Positions 45,800 through 57,673 are shown, numbered from the stretch's first letter. The stretch: 64,000 bases of DNA from Coprinus comatus (GCA_034638255.1 JAWPGT010000029.1:186001-250000); one strand, 5' to 3'. Translations and numbers: made by a program. The notes: generated by a model from the sequence alone, not told the origin.

Positions 45800-47464
45800 T
45801 TAAGCAAAATCCTTTATTTCTTCGGCAAAGGATGATCCTTCATCCTGTTGAGAAAAGTGATCATAAACTTCTACAATTTCTTCTTCATTTGCATTGGTGA
45901 TGAGATTGTTGATTTGTCGCATTAAATTGGATTGATATTTCCCTTTTTGGAAGTTGGCGTTTCCACGATTATTATATTTGGGGCGAGGGAAGTTTCGGGG
46001 TCGGTTTGATGCATCTTTTCGTTTAGCTGGGCATTCTCATGTGAAATGTCCAGTCTTCTTGCAAAAGAAGCACTTGCCATCACGGAAGTCCTTCTTCTGT
46101 TCATCAGTGAAGATGCAATCAATAATTGCGGCCATCATTTCTTTCAGGTCATTTGGTTCCTGGGGTTCTTCTTCTTCAGCTTCTTCGTCATATGAATTGA
46201 CATAATTGATCTCCTCGTTCTCATCTTCGTCGATGTGGATGTTGTATATTGCTTTCTGGATATAGTCGATATCCATGGCATTTGGGTCTTTTGGGTAAGA
46301 GGGTGGCAGAACGTAACACGGGACAGGGTTTGATTGACGAAAGTTTTGAATTTTGCGATGCTGAGGGTGCGGATAAAATGGAGCTTTCGGTTGAATGGGG
46401 TGTTTCTCACTATACTTTCGTTGAGCTCGAAGTATGTGGTCGGCACCGCGGGCTGCATTTTCCCATGCTGTAAGCGTGTTGGCGGGTCCTGAGAGGATCA
46501 CAATGTTGCCGAGGGCTGGGTTGATACCTTCCCAGAAGTGATAAATTGTTTGCGTGTCTGCCGTGACACCTGCTTCTGTGGCGAGGGCTCTGAACTCTGA
46601 GATGTACTCGTCCACTGTGCAAGTTCCTTGTTTGATATGCGCCAATCTTTCCATGGCGTCATACGTGCGATTGGCTGGTCGGAAACTTGTTTCGAGGGCA
46701 GTGACGAAAGCATTCCATGTGCCAAAGTTGTAGATGCTATTGGTAGTATCCCATTTTGACTGTAAGAATGTTGCTTTCCAGGTGGCTGCCGGTCCAACCA
46801 ATAAGGCGAGTGTGAAGATGATTTTTGTTTCATCATTGTGGAATCTGTCTTGATCTGTGAGGTAGAATAGGTCGAGGGATTCTTTCCATCTTTCATATGT
46901 GGAATGACTGCCTGTGAAGTACTCGGGATTTGGGAGTTTGAGGGGACAGTGTGCTGGTGGATTTCCTGCCATTGCTGGATTTGGGCCTGGTGGGGCTGGT
47001 GGTGGGGGCAGGGGTAGTGGTGGTATTGTGGTTGCCTGGTGGTGAGTTGGGTTCGGAGGCGAGGTGTTGTCAGGCGTATGTGTTGTTCTGCGACTAGATG
47101 AAGATAGATTCGGGTCACTTCGTCTGGTGGATAACCTTCTTGAAGTAGTTGCTGAACCAGTGATAAGTTGGCTGAGCGTGTTCGGTGGTGATGTGATGTC
47201 AGAAGGGTAGTACGGAGTAGTTGGTTGTTGTACTGAGAAAGGACGTTTAAATAAGCTTCTCCTCGGTGGTGGTGGTGGTGAGTTGGGTGTTGGGGCGGTT
47301 GGGGAAAGTACTTCTGGAATGTACTCTGAGGAAGTGGTAGCTTGTATCAGGGCTGGAATGTGTGCTGGAAATGGATCGTCTCTGCGGGTGGGGAGTTGTG
47401 GAAGTTTCTGATATGGTTTAGGGATTTTAGGGGTTCTAGGGGAAGCGGGCTCTCCGCTAGGCAT
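45800..47464 (-). pseudogene. Gypsy-1 gag
   Basis: The frame starts MPSGEPASPRTPKIPKP with a long Pro/Ser/Thr-rich N-terminus. Then comes a retrotransposon Gag domain (YFTGSHSTYERWKESLDLFY..WDTTNSIYNFGTWNAFVTAL..IKQGTCTVDEYISEF). Next is an acidic stretch and one CCHC knuckle, CFFCKKTGHFT.EC, whose residue before the last Glu-Cys pair is TGA (about 46036) where CGA is expected. The frame continues to TAA at 45800-45802. Pol lies in the -1 frame. Confidence 0.9.
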
Positions 47465-47841
47465 TCTTCTGAGAGAAATCTTGCCAGGGGTCTACTTGAG
47501 GTGGTAGACCAGGAACTACTGGAGTCGAGGGTTACAAGGGAGGGATTCCTACTGGAATGTATCGTGTCAAATCGCCAAGAGGCTACACGAGTGGGTTCGG
47601 GGTAACTTGTGTTAAATCGCCAATGGGCTGCACAAGTGGATTCTTCAGGTAAGTCAAGAGACAGCAACAGGGCTTGAATACTTGACGAGGGTGTCTTCGG
47701 ATAGCAATGGAGCGTAATGTCGGAACGGTTGAACTAGAGGACAGCAATAGAGCGTGACGACTAGGACGGGGACTGGTGTAGTAGCGATAAAGCGTAGAAC
47801 CCAGAGGAAAGTGAACAGGGGTAGGGAAAGCTTCAAGTTAT

Positions 47842-48313
47842 TGTTATGATCCTAGATCTCTTGGGCACTAAGCCGCTCAAGACAGGCATTCAATCTCTAC
47901 AAGTTAAACTACTGTCTGGTGTTCAGGCAGAGGTTGTAGAACAAGTAGATTAGAAGTTAACCAACTTGAAGCTTGAGACTTCAAGGGCTAATACAAATGA
48001 CTATTTATACTATCTATGAGTAATCCGGGAATAAGTGAAACAAGAGATGAAACATGTAAGTACGCCCTTCTCCTACTGAGACTTGTATCAAGTATAAAAC
48101 ATGTAACAGTTGTGAAACTTGTAAGAGGTAAAGGGATAAAACGAAAGTAAAAGTAGACAAGAGAAAATAAGTGTGCTAAAGATAACTATATACTAATTAT
48201 AGCTTTGGCTGAGTAATTAGTGTGTATCAAAGATAGTTCAGTTAGAAATAGATTCGATGGGTATTTCTGGAACTTGATCAAAATAGTCTGGTGATGAACT
48301 GACAATCATAACA
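47842..48313 (-). repeat. 5' LTR of gypsy-1
   Basis: 472 bp, TG..CA, followed by the target duplication AGGTG. Confidence 0.95.
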
Positions 48314-49650
48314 AGGTGGCCCCAAGGAAGTTCAAGGAGTCTGAAGGAAATCTCAAGTAACATGATTATTTTCACATTTCTCCTTGGATTGCCTTGGGGG
48401 AGCCTGCCCAAGGAACTCCAAGTAGGTCCCTCTACCTTCAGGAAGCTTGGAACTACTTGAGCATCACATGGGAACACATTTAGAAGCTTTGAAATAATAT
48501 AATATAATATATTCTTAATCATTTTTTCAAGAGTAGTAGGAGTTAAAAAAAGAAATATGTATTGTGAATCTAATCTAATACAAGTGTAATAATATAATAG
48601 CTAAACTACTAATAAACGTGAAGAGATTTTGGAACAATATTATCAGTAAAGGTGAATTTATTGTAGATAAAAATAATCAACTTACATGAAATTATAAGGA
48701 ATCCATCATAGCACACCGAGTTCTTCACCAAGTCGCGCGTAAATACTCGCATTCAAAAGCTGTAATCAATAGCATTCTGTAGCACCTAAGAACGTGTAAA
48801 AACACGAAGATATGGGTATGTTAAAGGGGAATGTATGTTTGAAAAGTATATAAAAATGAGAGAACTTACTTTTACCCAATGAATACCCCACCATATCGCG
48901 TCGTTCTACCCTCTATCAATTCGTCTCTTCAATGCGGTGCCAACGAGCCTAAAATCGTGGTGTATGACGCGAAATTGATTGTGTTAGTGGTCTTGACATC
49001 TGATGGTTGTGAAGTGGGGAGTGTGACAGGGCCTGTGTTTGGTGTGTTGTGGGTGGGGAGGGGTAGGCCAAGCTACACAAGCCAAGAGTTGAGTAGGAAG
49101 GTCATAGGTGTGGGGTTGAGTATTTTGTCAGGGGGATTGGAAGGGATGGGGGAAGACAGAGGCAGTAACATCAGTATGTGATGTGTCCATGTTCACATTG
49201 TCACATGATCACATATTTTCAAAATTTCGTGAAGTCCAAATTACAGAATGTTCCTCAAGGGTGTCACACCTTCAAATCTTGGCTTCCTGGCACGTTCTTG
49301 GGCTCTACAGAACCACACAAATGACACCTATTCAATAGTACTAATTATATAGCCCCACGACGTGTACCCATTGCACAATTGTCAATTTATTGATTTCCCT
49401 ACTGTGATGCTACTTAATAATAATAATTCTCAAAGTATATTTGGTTGGCACTTGGGAGAACTTGAATTTCCTTGTTGAAAATTTTTTCCTTGGAGCTCCT
49501 TGGGGCATTATTCACCAAGGTACTACAAGGAGTATAAGCTTGAAAAGGAAGCTCAAGTAGCCCAAAGGAAATGCGCAAAGTCCTGATGTAGCTTTAGTTC
49601 ATAGTTCTGACACATGTTTTGTTGTAGATTTTTATCTCCAAACATTACTC

Positions 49651-51769
49651 ATGGCCGCTTTGATCCCCTCGATCCCGGTCCTCACTGGCACTGCCAACTA
49701 CCAAGTGTGGTCAGCACGTGTTATGTCCATTGCTAACATGATCCACATGGATGGGTGGTGTGTAGTGAGAATGATCGATGGCAGTGCCACAAGGCCTGCA
49801 GCTATCAGTGGTTCCCCCGCAACTGCCACTACCGCTATGTGTTAAATACTGAAAATACCGAGAGGGATGACCCTTGGCTTCAGCGTGTGTGCTGTGCCTC
49901 CGGAATTTGTACAAGGTCAATTTACGAATTTCTGGGAGACTTCCGGCAGAGTTTCCGGAAGACCAGAAAAGTAAGAGTGCAGATGGTTGAGACGATTCGG
50001 AGAGTTAAGAGTATATCAGGTTGATTCTGAAACTGAGGAAATACAAACATAGCAGTGAACTATTTATATGAAATGCCGTAACAGATAAAAAAGGTAATAA
50101 GGAATAACGGAAATCTGAATCAGAGGAGAAATACAAACGGAGGTAGATAAAATGGAAGACAGAAGTAATGGTATAATATTGGAGAATTAAGAAGCATAGG
50201 AAATGCATGGAAATGTCAAACTAAACTGAATAGAATTGATAACCGAAGAATAAGCAAGATAAGAAAAACCCGGAATTTCTGGAGGATGGAAAAGTCCCTT
50301 TGAATAAATAATGAACAATGGAAATCTGGAAATTCAGGAAGATTGGAAATCTGGAGATTCACTATCTAATCAGAATTGTGATATGTGAACTTGGCAGAAT
50401 TCAGGGTTAGCGGTCATGTGACGGAACGGAATATGACACTATGGTACCCCTTATGAACGTTGATGACATTCGAAAGTTCGATAACATTGAGGCATTTGCA
50501 CTTGGGATGTTAAATTCCCGATTGAGCAATGACATGCTTCGGCATGGTGAAACAACCTCAGATGATCTCTGGACACACCTGAGACGAGTTTACGGCACAT
50601 TTTCGGCAGGTGCAGCCTACGAGCTGTATGCTTCTGCAGATTCATTCCGATTATCTGGTGTAAATGATCCCTCTAAGGAGATCGCCACCTTTAGGAACTA
50701 CTTCACACAGTTAGAGCAAGCCATGCCCCCAATTAACATCCCCAGTATTCTCTGTGCGTTGATGTTAATGACATGCATTCCTCCTCAATGGAGTGCCACT
50801 TGTGCTGCTCTCCTTGTTCAATATGGTAACTCCCTTTTGACCTTAACAGTCCAGATTGTCTCTGACGCTATAATGGGTGCATGGCGAGATTCCCGTGGTG
50901 CTGCTTCTGCTTCTCGTGCCACTTCTACCGGCATTAAAAACTATAAGGGTGCAAAGCCCTATTCTAAATCTTCTGGTGGCGCTTCTCAGCAGCCCCAACA
51001 ACAGCAACAAAAGTCATCATCTGGTGGTTCTAAACCAAATCAGACCCAGAACTCTGGTTCCAGTGATACTTCTGGGGGGGATAAGGATAAAAAGAAGAAG
51101 CATAGATGCGGAAAACGTAGAGGCAACAAGGCTAACAACACTGAAGAGGATGCTGGTAATATGGATATAATTTTGTCACCTGCTGTCTTGGAGTCTTTCA
51201 TGACTCCCACTAACAAACCTTCCAATACTCGTTCTCTTGTCGAGAGGATGAAGACAACTGATCCCCACCTCAGGGCAGTGGCCTTGAAAAAGGCTGCAGA
51301 TGAAGTCGTCATGCACAGTGTTGAGCCTCCTGCTCCTCATACTACTCTTCTTCCCCCTGCTGGGCACCTAGTCAGTCGTACCCGGTATCAGAAAAAGAAG
51401 ACAGAGGTCTTCGAGAAGATGGGTGCTTGCCTTGGCTTCGGCTTAGTTGAACCCTGTCCCCCATCACCTCCACTATCACTTGATGCAATGGTGTCACATA
51501 TCCTTCCTGAAGAGGAAGTTGATTTGTCTTCGGTTTCTACACCTGGGTCCCCCATGTGCAGATCTGAGTCTCCTTCTTACGTCCCTCCTTCTGATGTCTC
51601 CGAAGCGATCTCCGAGGCTGACACCTATATGAATGATCCTGACTACAAAGCTGATGCAGATTATGAAGTCGATGATGGTTGGTATAACAAGTATGTACCT
51701 TTCTTTTCTCAAGATTTCTTCCTTACTAAATGGGATATCCAGAGATGCCCCCAGCAAATGGGGAGATGA
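49651..51769 (+). pseudogene. Copia-1 gag, split by a solo LTR
   Basis: ATG 49651 starts MAALIPSIPVLTGTANYQVW, the DUF4219/UBN2-type copia Gag N-terminus. Sequence jumps at 49839 to 50439 (solo LTR). It continues NVDDIRKFDNIEAFALGML, the Gag core (YELYASADSFRLSG, NIPSILCALMLMTCIPPQW) and a Gln/Ser/Lys-rich tail. The knuckle region expected before protease is reduced to KKHRCGKRRGNK with a single Cys. The frame ends at 51769. Confidence 0.88.
49840..50438. mobile_element. Solo LTR inserted in copia-1 gag (599 bp)
   Basis: Begins TGTTAAATACTG and ends AATATGACA, flanked by the 5-bp duplication CTATG (49835-49839, 50439-50443). The uninterrupted sequence is seen in copia-0 at 1970-1985. No internal coding sequence, so it is the product of LTR-LTR recombination. 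Its family does not match the other LTRs in the window. Confidence 0.93.
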
Positions 51770-51884
51770 ACAAATGGCTCCATCAGACCCAATGTTCTAG
51801 TGCGCTATAATGGACTGCTGGACTATAGTCAGACATTTAGTTCTCATGTATCCACTGTTGATATAACTTCTCCCATTTCTGTAA

Positions 51885-53290
51885 ATGCAATGGATTCTCC
51901 CGTTTCCTTATGCGATCCTTGTCTTACTGGCAAAATATTTAAGAGATCCTGAAAGTGGTGATGAACCAGTAAAAGATCTTGAATGCTTATGCAACTTCTG
52001 TGAAGATAAAGAAAAACCTAATTATGCTAGAGAGTCTGCTACTTGGCTCCTTGATTCAGGCACTAGCTTTAATTGCACCCAGCATATAAGCGACTTTATC
52101 AAGTTAGAGGAAGGAGTTTTTGGCAATGTTAGAACTGCTAACGACAAACTCATTGGCATTACTAGCCATGGGAAAGTCCTCTTTCAACATGAAGTAGACG
52201 GAATTACAAGAACAACTCCACTATATCTGGTCTATTATATTGCGTCTCTCTCCACTAGAATCATTTCACCTGGCGCCTTATGGCTGCAAGGAATGAGGAG
52301 TGAGTCTAATTTAAAGCGAACCAACATATTTCGTTCAAATGGAAAATTATTTATGCATGCTACATGCATACCTGTGTTCAAAGAGTTAGAAGATGCACTC
52401 CACCACATTCACACTTGGATTGTGCATCATTATACTGTGAATCAGGTGCTATCTTATTGCACATCTAAATTATCTGTTTATGATCTTTGGCACTGTCGAT
52501 TGGCGCATCCTGGAAAGGAAATATTGTGACAACTTCCAAAACACTCAGAAAAAGTACCTGAGTTCGACATTCCTATCTCTCGTCAAGTTTGTGATGGTTG
52601 TGCTTGAGGCAAAATGTCCAATGACGCACATCATCCTTCTTCAACATGAGTGAAGTCATTTTTAGAATTGATCCACAGTGATCTTCTAGAATTCCCCGTT
52701 GCCTCATACCACAAGTACAAGTGGGCAATGACGTTTTATGATGACTATTCTAGCCATGCCTGGATCCTCCTTTTACAAGCCAAATCTGATACCTTTGCAG
52801 TACTTGAAAGATTCTGTGCCTTTAAGGAAAAGCAATTTGGTAAAACAATTAAGCGTATCCAGACAGACAATGGTGGCAAATATGTCTCTAAACAACTTGA
52901 GGAATTCCTTCACTCAAAAGGGATAGTACATGAGACGTCTGCACCACACATTCACCAGCAGAACAGTAGAGCAGAAAGACTGAACTGCACACTTCAGGAA
53001 AAGGCACAGGCCATGCGACTTACTGCATGCTTCCGGATTCTTGGTGGGAATTTGCCCTTAACACGGCTGTTCATTGCTACAATAGAACTCCTATCAAACG
53101 TCTTGAATGGAAAACTCCCACTGAAATGGTAACAGGGAAGAAGCCAGATCTATCTGGTCTTCATGTGTTTGGCTGTGCAGCTTACGTTTTCATTCCTAAG
53201 GAATCACGTGATGACAAATTGTCACCCAGATCTGAAATAATGATCTTCCTTGGTTACACTGGTGCAAACTATACGTTTATGCAACATTAG
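51885..53290 (+). pseudogene. Copia-1 protease and integrase
   Basis: Protease site TWLLDSGTSFNCT; GAG-pre-integrase HCRLAHPGKE..CDGCA.GKMS (HHCC). Integrase catalytic Asp in ELIHSDLLE, Asp in IQTDNGGKY and Glu in QQNSRAERLN. After RLTACF the frame shifts near 53027 to PDSWWEFALNTAVHCYNRTP. Stops at 52527, about 52604 and about 52648 are TGA, each where Arg is plausible. A degraded linker continues to about 54040. Confidence 0.88.
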
Positions 53291-54037
53291 AAAAGAAATG
53301 TTATTTATACTGCAAAAACAGCTATTTTCGATGAGGGCTGGTACCCCAAATGCAAGCCAGATCATGAAAAACGTAAGGACTCCGGTTCTACAAAAAACCC
53401 CAAAATAAATCCTCCTCCTCTGGCGTCTGACAAAGATGATGAGGATACTATACCTGATCTTTATCCTGATGATCCTATGGACACATCTTGACAAGACGAC
53501 AGTGATAGAACACCATTACTGCCTAGACTGCAAGGTCCGATTCCTGGACCATCTACTTCTCAAAAACCTCCTGTTCCTGGTCTGAGCAAACCTGCTCCTA
53601 GGAAAACAACAGTTGAGGAAGTTACTGATGAAGATGATGATGACACGTTATCATATGCAGATCCCGAATCACCTATTTGTCACCCGAGTCCGAGCCCTGC
53701 TCCTTGATCTGACTCTACCCATCCCATTTCTCCATCACCTGAATGACCTACTAGACTTGTTGAACCTTTACCTCGCCGTTCTGGCTGAGAAAAGTTTGTT
53801 CCGTTTAGAGAAGGTAATGTTTATGGGGAGAAAACACATCCATCTGAGATCCTATGAGACTATAATCACAATGAACCTCTACCACCTCAGGGAAGAGTTT
53901 GTCTCCGTGGTCATGATTTCAGAATCTGAAATCAATGAGATCACCCTAAAGCAGATCCATGTCCAATTCCACCCGAAGAAATCTGAGAACATTGCGATGA
54001 AATATGCAGACAACACAAGGATGCCTCACAGCAATAT

Positions 54038-55762
54038 GTGAGGGAACAACAACCTGACGCAATGGAAGAAGACGCAGATTGTAAAATTCAACAGATAACT
54101 AAGGAAGGGGGGTTAGAATTGATGAACTTTTTATTGGCAAAAGCGAGTTCAACTACAGTTCCTGAGCAATTCCGTGACCTTGTAAAATTGAATCCGGAAG
54201 AACGTAAACACTGGCACAAAGCTTGTCTCGAAGAACTAGATGTGCTGAAAAAGCGACAAGTTTACGAGTTGGTGAAACTTCCAGAAGGAAGGAAAACCGT
54301 AAAAAATAGATGGGTCTTTAATGAAAAGAGTGATGGTCGCAAATGTGCTAGACTAGTTGCTAAAGGATTTTCTCAAGTCGAGGGCATCGATTTTGATGAA
54401 CTATTTTCTCCAGTAGTACAATATGAGTCTGCTCGAATCCTGCTCAGGTTAGCCACCCTTAAAGATTGGGACATTGAGTCTGTCGATGTAAAGACAGCAT
54501 ATCTCTATGGCAAACTGGATGAGGAAATCTATATGGATCAACCTGAAGGTTTCAAACTTAAGGGCAAGGAACATATGGTGTGGAGGTTACAACATGCATT
54601 GTACAGCCTTAAACAAGCCGGCTTAGCCTGGTGGAAGGAAATGGCATCTTCCATGAACAAACTAGGCTTCAAGCGATGTGAATCCGATGCCGGTATATAT
54701 ATTTATCGTCAAAAAGATGGCAAGTTTGTCATTGCTGTCGTGTACATTGACGACGTACTTTTTATGGGAAATGACTCCACCCTGCTTAAAAAGCTTAAAG
54801 GAGAGTTCATGAAAAAGTGGGAATGCTGCGACCTTGGAGAAGTCAAAGAATTTCTTGGTATGTGCATCAGGAGAGATCGAGCTAATCGAAAGATCTATCT
54901 TGATCAATGTGCTTATTTAGAAAAGATCCTGGAAAGGTTTAAAATCACTGGTTCTGACTGTGACACCAAACCAGCGTGAACTCTGCTGCCAGAAGGGTAC
55001 TATCCAGTTCCTAACAACAAGCCGATCAACTCCTCCATCTGTTCTAGGTACCAACAGGTGATCGGATCACTGTTGTACATTGCTATTGGCACGCATCTGG
55101 ACATCTCGTTCGCTGTGACTAAGCTAAGTCAACATTCTCATAACCCTATGGAAGAACATTTGCATAGAGCTCTCTACATTTGTAGATACCTATTAGTGAC
55201 TCAGGAATACCGAATGACGCTTGATGGTTCTGGTAATGAGGGCTTCATCGCTTACAGTAGTTCTGATTGGGCTAGTGATCCTTCTACTCGAAGATCCCAA
55301 ACTGGTTATCTGTCCACTGTTGCATCCTGCCTGGTAGCCTGGGTTAGTCGATCACAGAAGACTATTGTGTTATTGTCCACAGAGGCTGAGTACATGGCTA
55401 TTTCCGATTGTAGTCATTAGTCCATCTGGATCAGAAACCTAATGACTGAACTTGGTTTACATAACAATGAACCAATGGATATTTGTGGAGACAATATGGG
55501 CTCTCTCTTTATCGTACAAAATCCTGCTGTCGAAAAGAGATCAAAACACATAGATATCATTTTCCACTTCATTCATCAAGTAATTGATGAAAAGAAGGTT
55601 CAGCTCTATTTTATCCCAGGCACTGAGAACCCTGCAGATCTTCTCATGAAGAATCTCGGATGTGTGAAGTTTGAATACTTCTGTGATAACTATTATGGGT
55701 TGGAGTTTTCTAACCCCACATATAGTGCTACCAAGTGCTCAAATAATATGGTCCCAACATAA
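54038..55762 (+). pseudogene. Copia-1 reverse transcriptase and RNase H
   Basis: RT blocks in order: RWVFNEKSDG, RLVAKGFSQVEGIDFDELFSP, DVKTAYLYGKLDEEIYMDQP, ALYSLKQAGLAWW, VVYIDDVLFMGN (catalytic YIDD). RNase H blocks follow: TGYLSTVASCLVAWVS, STEAEYMAISD, DNMGSLFIVQNP, KHIDIIFHFI. TGA at 54977 and TAG at 55418 interrupt; copia-2 has Gln at the second site (CHQAVWI), so CAG to TAG. Confidence 0.93.
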
Positions 55763-55798
55763 GGCGCTTCATAGCTGCCATGTTCGTATTCAGGGGAG

Positions 55799-56424
55799 TG
55801 TTGAACTATTATTAGTTCTACAATGACATTCTTGTATGGCATCATGCTTGATGAATATATTCTCATGATCTATATCATATGATCCAGTATATTCTCGCAC
55901 AGACCACTGTAAATATGTATATAAACTTGTACTCTTGCATTATATGTTGGAAAATACAGACTATTATTAGATAGTCACATGACATTTTCATTTCGTTTCA
56001 CTTTAATTGTTTCACTTTACTTTGTATTATGTGGAAAGCTCCTTATTGGTTGTAGTTAGTGTTTCACCTATGTGTTTTAACTCCTGTATCAACTCCTGTT
56101 TCATGTATAATTACCTGACACATAGTAGACACCTGACTCCTTTCTAGTCGTAGCACGGACCACTTCATTATCATATAAGTAGTGTACATTCTCTCTTGTA
56201 TTCTACAGTTCTCGAACTACCAAGTTCTCTCTTACTCTATTCTCTCCACCAAGCAAACATACTAACTACCACTTTGTGTGTATCATTATATTGCTATGTC
56301 TACATGCATACGCATTGCTTTCAACATTATATACTTCAGTTCCTATTGTACTAACAACCACCACCCTCAGTAAGTCCAGAGTCGTACCTACCCATGTTTA
56401 ACACACTACGCTCTTGTTTTAACA
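55799..56424 (+). repeat. Right LTR of copia-1 (interrupted)
   Basis: The halves 55799-55944 and 56327-56424 match the left LTR. The middle is a solo LTR. Confidence 0.93.
55945..56326 (+). mobile_element. Solo LTR of the copia-2 family inside the copia-1 right LTR
   Basis: 382 bp, TGTTGGAAAATAC to GCTTTCAACA, flanked by the duplication TTATA (55940-55944, 56327-56331). It is homologous over its length to the copia-2 LTR at 57674-58052. Confidence 0.93.
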
Positions 56425-56714
56425 AAACCCTCCAAAGCTACAGCCAATTCCACTGGAATTGAAATATCATCTGGTAGTAGTAATTGTATATAACATCTTC
56501 CCTACCACAATATACCTTAACGACTTCTAATAATAATATATTCCTAGCTTCACAGAGGGGTACAGAAAGTCAAGCTCAAAAAGTTGATAGTGGGAATGAA
56601 GAATATGATGGAAATCCTAAGCCTGATCAAAGAGAAAATAAGGGTAATAACCGAGTAGACGATAATGGTGAGGACTCGGAGATTCAAGGAAGAACAGGTT
56701 TGACTACTAGATGA
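56425..56714 (+). pseudogene. 3' part of the host gene split by copia-1
   Basis: From 56430 the frame continues the 39733 start in phase: SKATANSTGIEISSGSSN, an intron 56488-56549 (GTATAT..CCTAG), then a hydrophilic stretch rich in Gln, Asn, Asp and Lys ending GLTTR and TGA at 56714. Rejoined, the protein would be only about 85 residues, so more exons may be missed. It is unlikely to be made, because 16.7 kb now separates the halves. Confidence 0.5.
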
Positions 56715-57673
56715 TCCATCTGCGATTTTTGTCACCTGTAGTTCCCACATTGGGCCTTGTATTCAACTGGGTAATATGAGCTGTCACCCAGTTGAACAAA
56801 AGGCAATTCTGGTAGATTCTCAGTCCTGCAATAATTCCTCCAAAAAACCCCAGCACTTCAGTAATTTTTCATTGTGTATAGTACCAGTAGATAGTAGATA
56901 ACATGCTTATCTATAATCTCACTGATTAGTATGATATTATATTTGTCATGATCATTGATCCCAGTGTTCCATTGTTTCCACATCAAAGTTCCTCCATCAT
57001 TCAACCACATTTGTCACAAATCATTGATGTCAGGTCCAAAACATGTTCCGGCATAGTCTCCATCAAGAACTCCTTCTGAGTTTAACATTCAACTTCCAGT
57101 ATGACAAGAAGTTGTGGTTCCACTCCAAATATGTTTGTTATCCCATAGTATGTATGTTAATGTATGTTATTTCAATTATAATGTTATGTCAATGTTGTAT
57201 TTTGTATTGTAATAATATGTTGCACCACTTGCATTTTGAGCCCTGGTGTCAATCTGGGTTGTTAATATACATGTTTTATTTATTATAAACCACTATAACT
57301 TGAAAACAAAACACAAAATTTAATATTATTGTTATGTTTGTGCTTATTGTTGATGGAACAAATGTTCAACATTCAACATTCAACCATCTGGGGCACTTTT
57401 CACACACTGTTGAGTTCAACAACACAATGACACCTCTACACTCACCTCCAACACTCCATCTCCTCACCCCTGCCCTGCTCCATTCTTCTCAAGGACCCCA
57501 AGGCACAAGATTCACAGTGTCAAAGTGTCAGTAACAAGCATGGCAGCTGTCAAGTCTCACATACAACACTAGCATTGAAGTTGCAGCTGCATTTTTGGTA
57601 CACTATCCCCAAGCCAGGGATATGTTCACAAAGTCCAAGGTGTAGTATCCATTTGTTTCTTTTACCAAATCAG
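56715..57673. other. Region between the split host gene and copia-2
   Basis: AT-rich with no supported gene. Short plus-strand frames at 57043-57288 and 57334-57534 lack motifs. Confidence 0.4.

Larger units (their letters stand above)
40289..48313 (-). mobile_element. Gypsy-1, chromodomain Ty3/gypsy retrotransposon with an extra 3' ORF
   Basis: 8,025 bp, flanked by the duplication AGGTG (40284-40288, 48314-48318). Two 472-bp LTRs (40289-40760; 47842-48313) run TGTTATGATC to GATCATAACA and differ at three sites. Minus-strand order is gag, pol (protease, RT, RNase H, integrase, chromodomain), then a third ORF. A purine-rich tract (AAAGAGGAGGATAA) precedes the 3' LTR. The bases after the 5' LTR (ATAACTTGAAGC) do not start with TGG, so the primer is not a standard tRNA 3' end. 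Young by LTR identity but already full of stop codons. Confidence 0.94.
40228..49588. mobile_element. CATCAGG-ended TIR DNA element, split by gypsy-1
   Basis: The left end is CATCAGGACTTTGCACAATT and the right end is its inverse (GCGCAAAGTCCTGATG). Removing gypsy-1 and one duplication leaves about 1.33 kb. CCTTGGA/TCCAAGG motifs are repeated near both ends. Comparing copia-1 with the uninterrupted leader of copia-0 shows no evident target duplication. The interior (48314-49588) holds a 100-codon plus-strand frame (48879-49181) containing CGANEPKIV but no recognisable transposase, so it looks non-autonomous. Confidence 0.75.
39765..56424 (+). mobile_element. Copia-1, a Ty1/copia retrotransposon with four nested insertions
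   Basis: LTRs start TGTTGAACTATTATTAG and end CTTGTTTTAACA (left 39765-40003; right 55799-56424 including a nested solo LTR). They are flanked by the 5-bp duplication AAACC (39760-39764 and 56425-56429). The leader is cut by the CATCAGG element, which contains gypsy-1. The gag is cut by a solo LTR at 49840-50438. A polypurine tract (CAGGGGAG) precedes the right LTR. Without insertions the element is about 6.3 kb, normal for copia. Its frames carry several stops and at least one frameshift. Confidence 0.93.

Noticed and set aside
45800..45820. Possible -1 slippery site at the gypsy-1 gag/pol junction
   Set aside because: Pol is in the -1 frame, but no canonical X-XXY-YYZ heptamer lies in the gag frame at the overlap.
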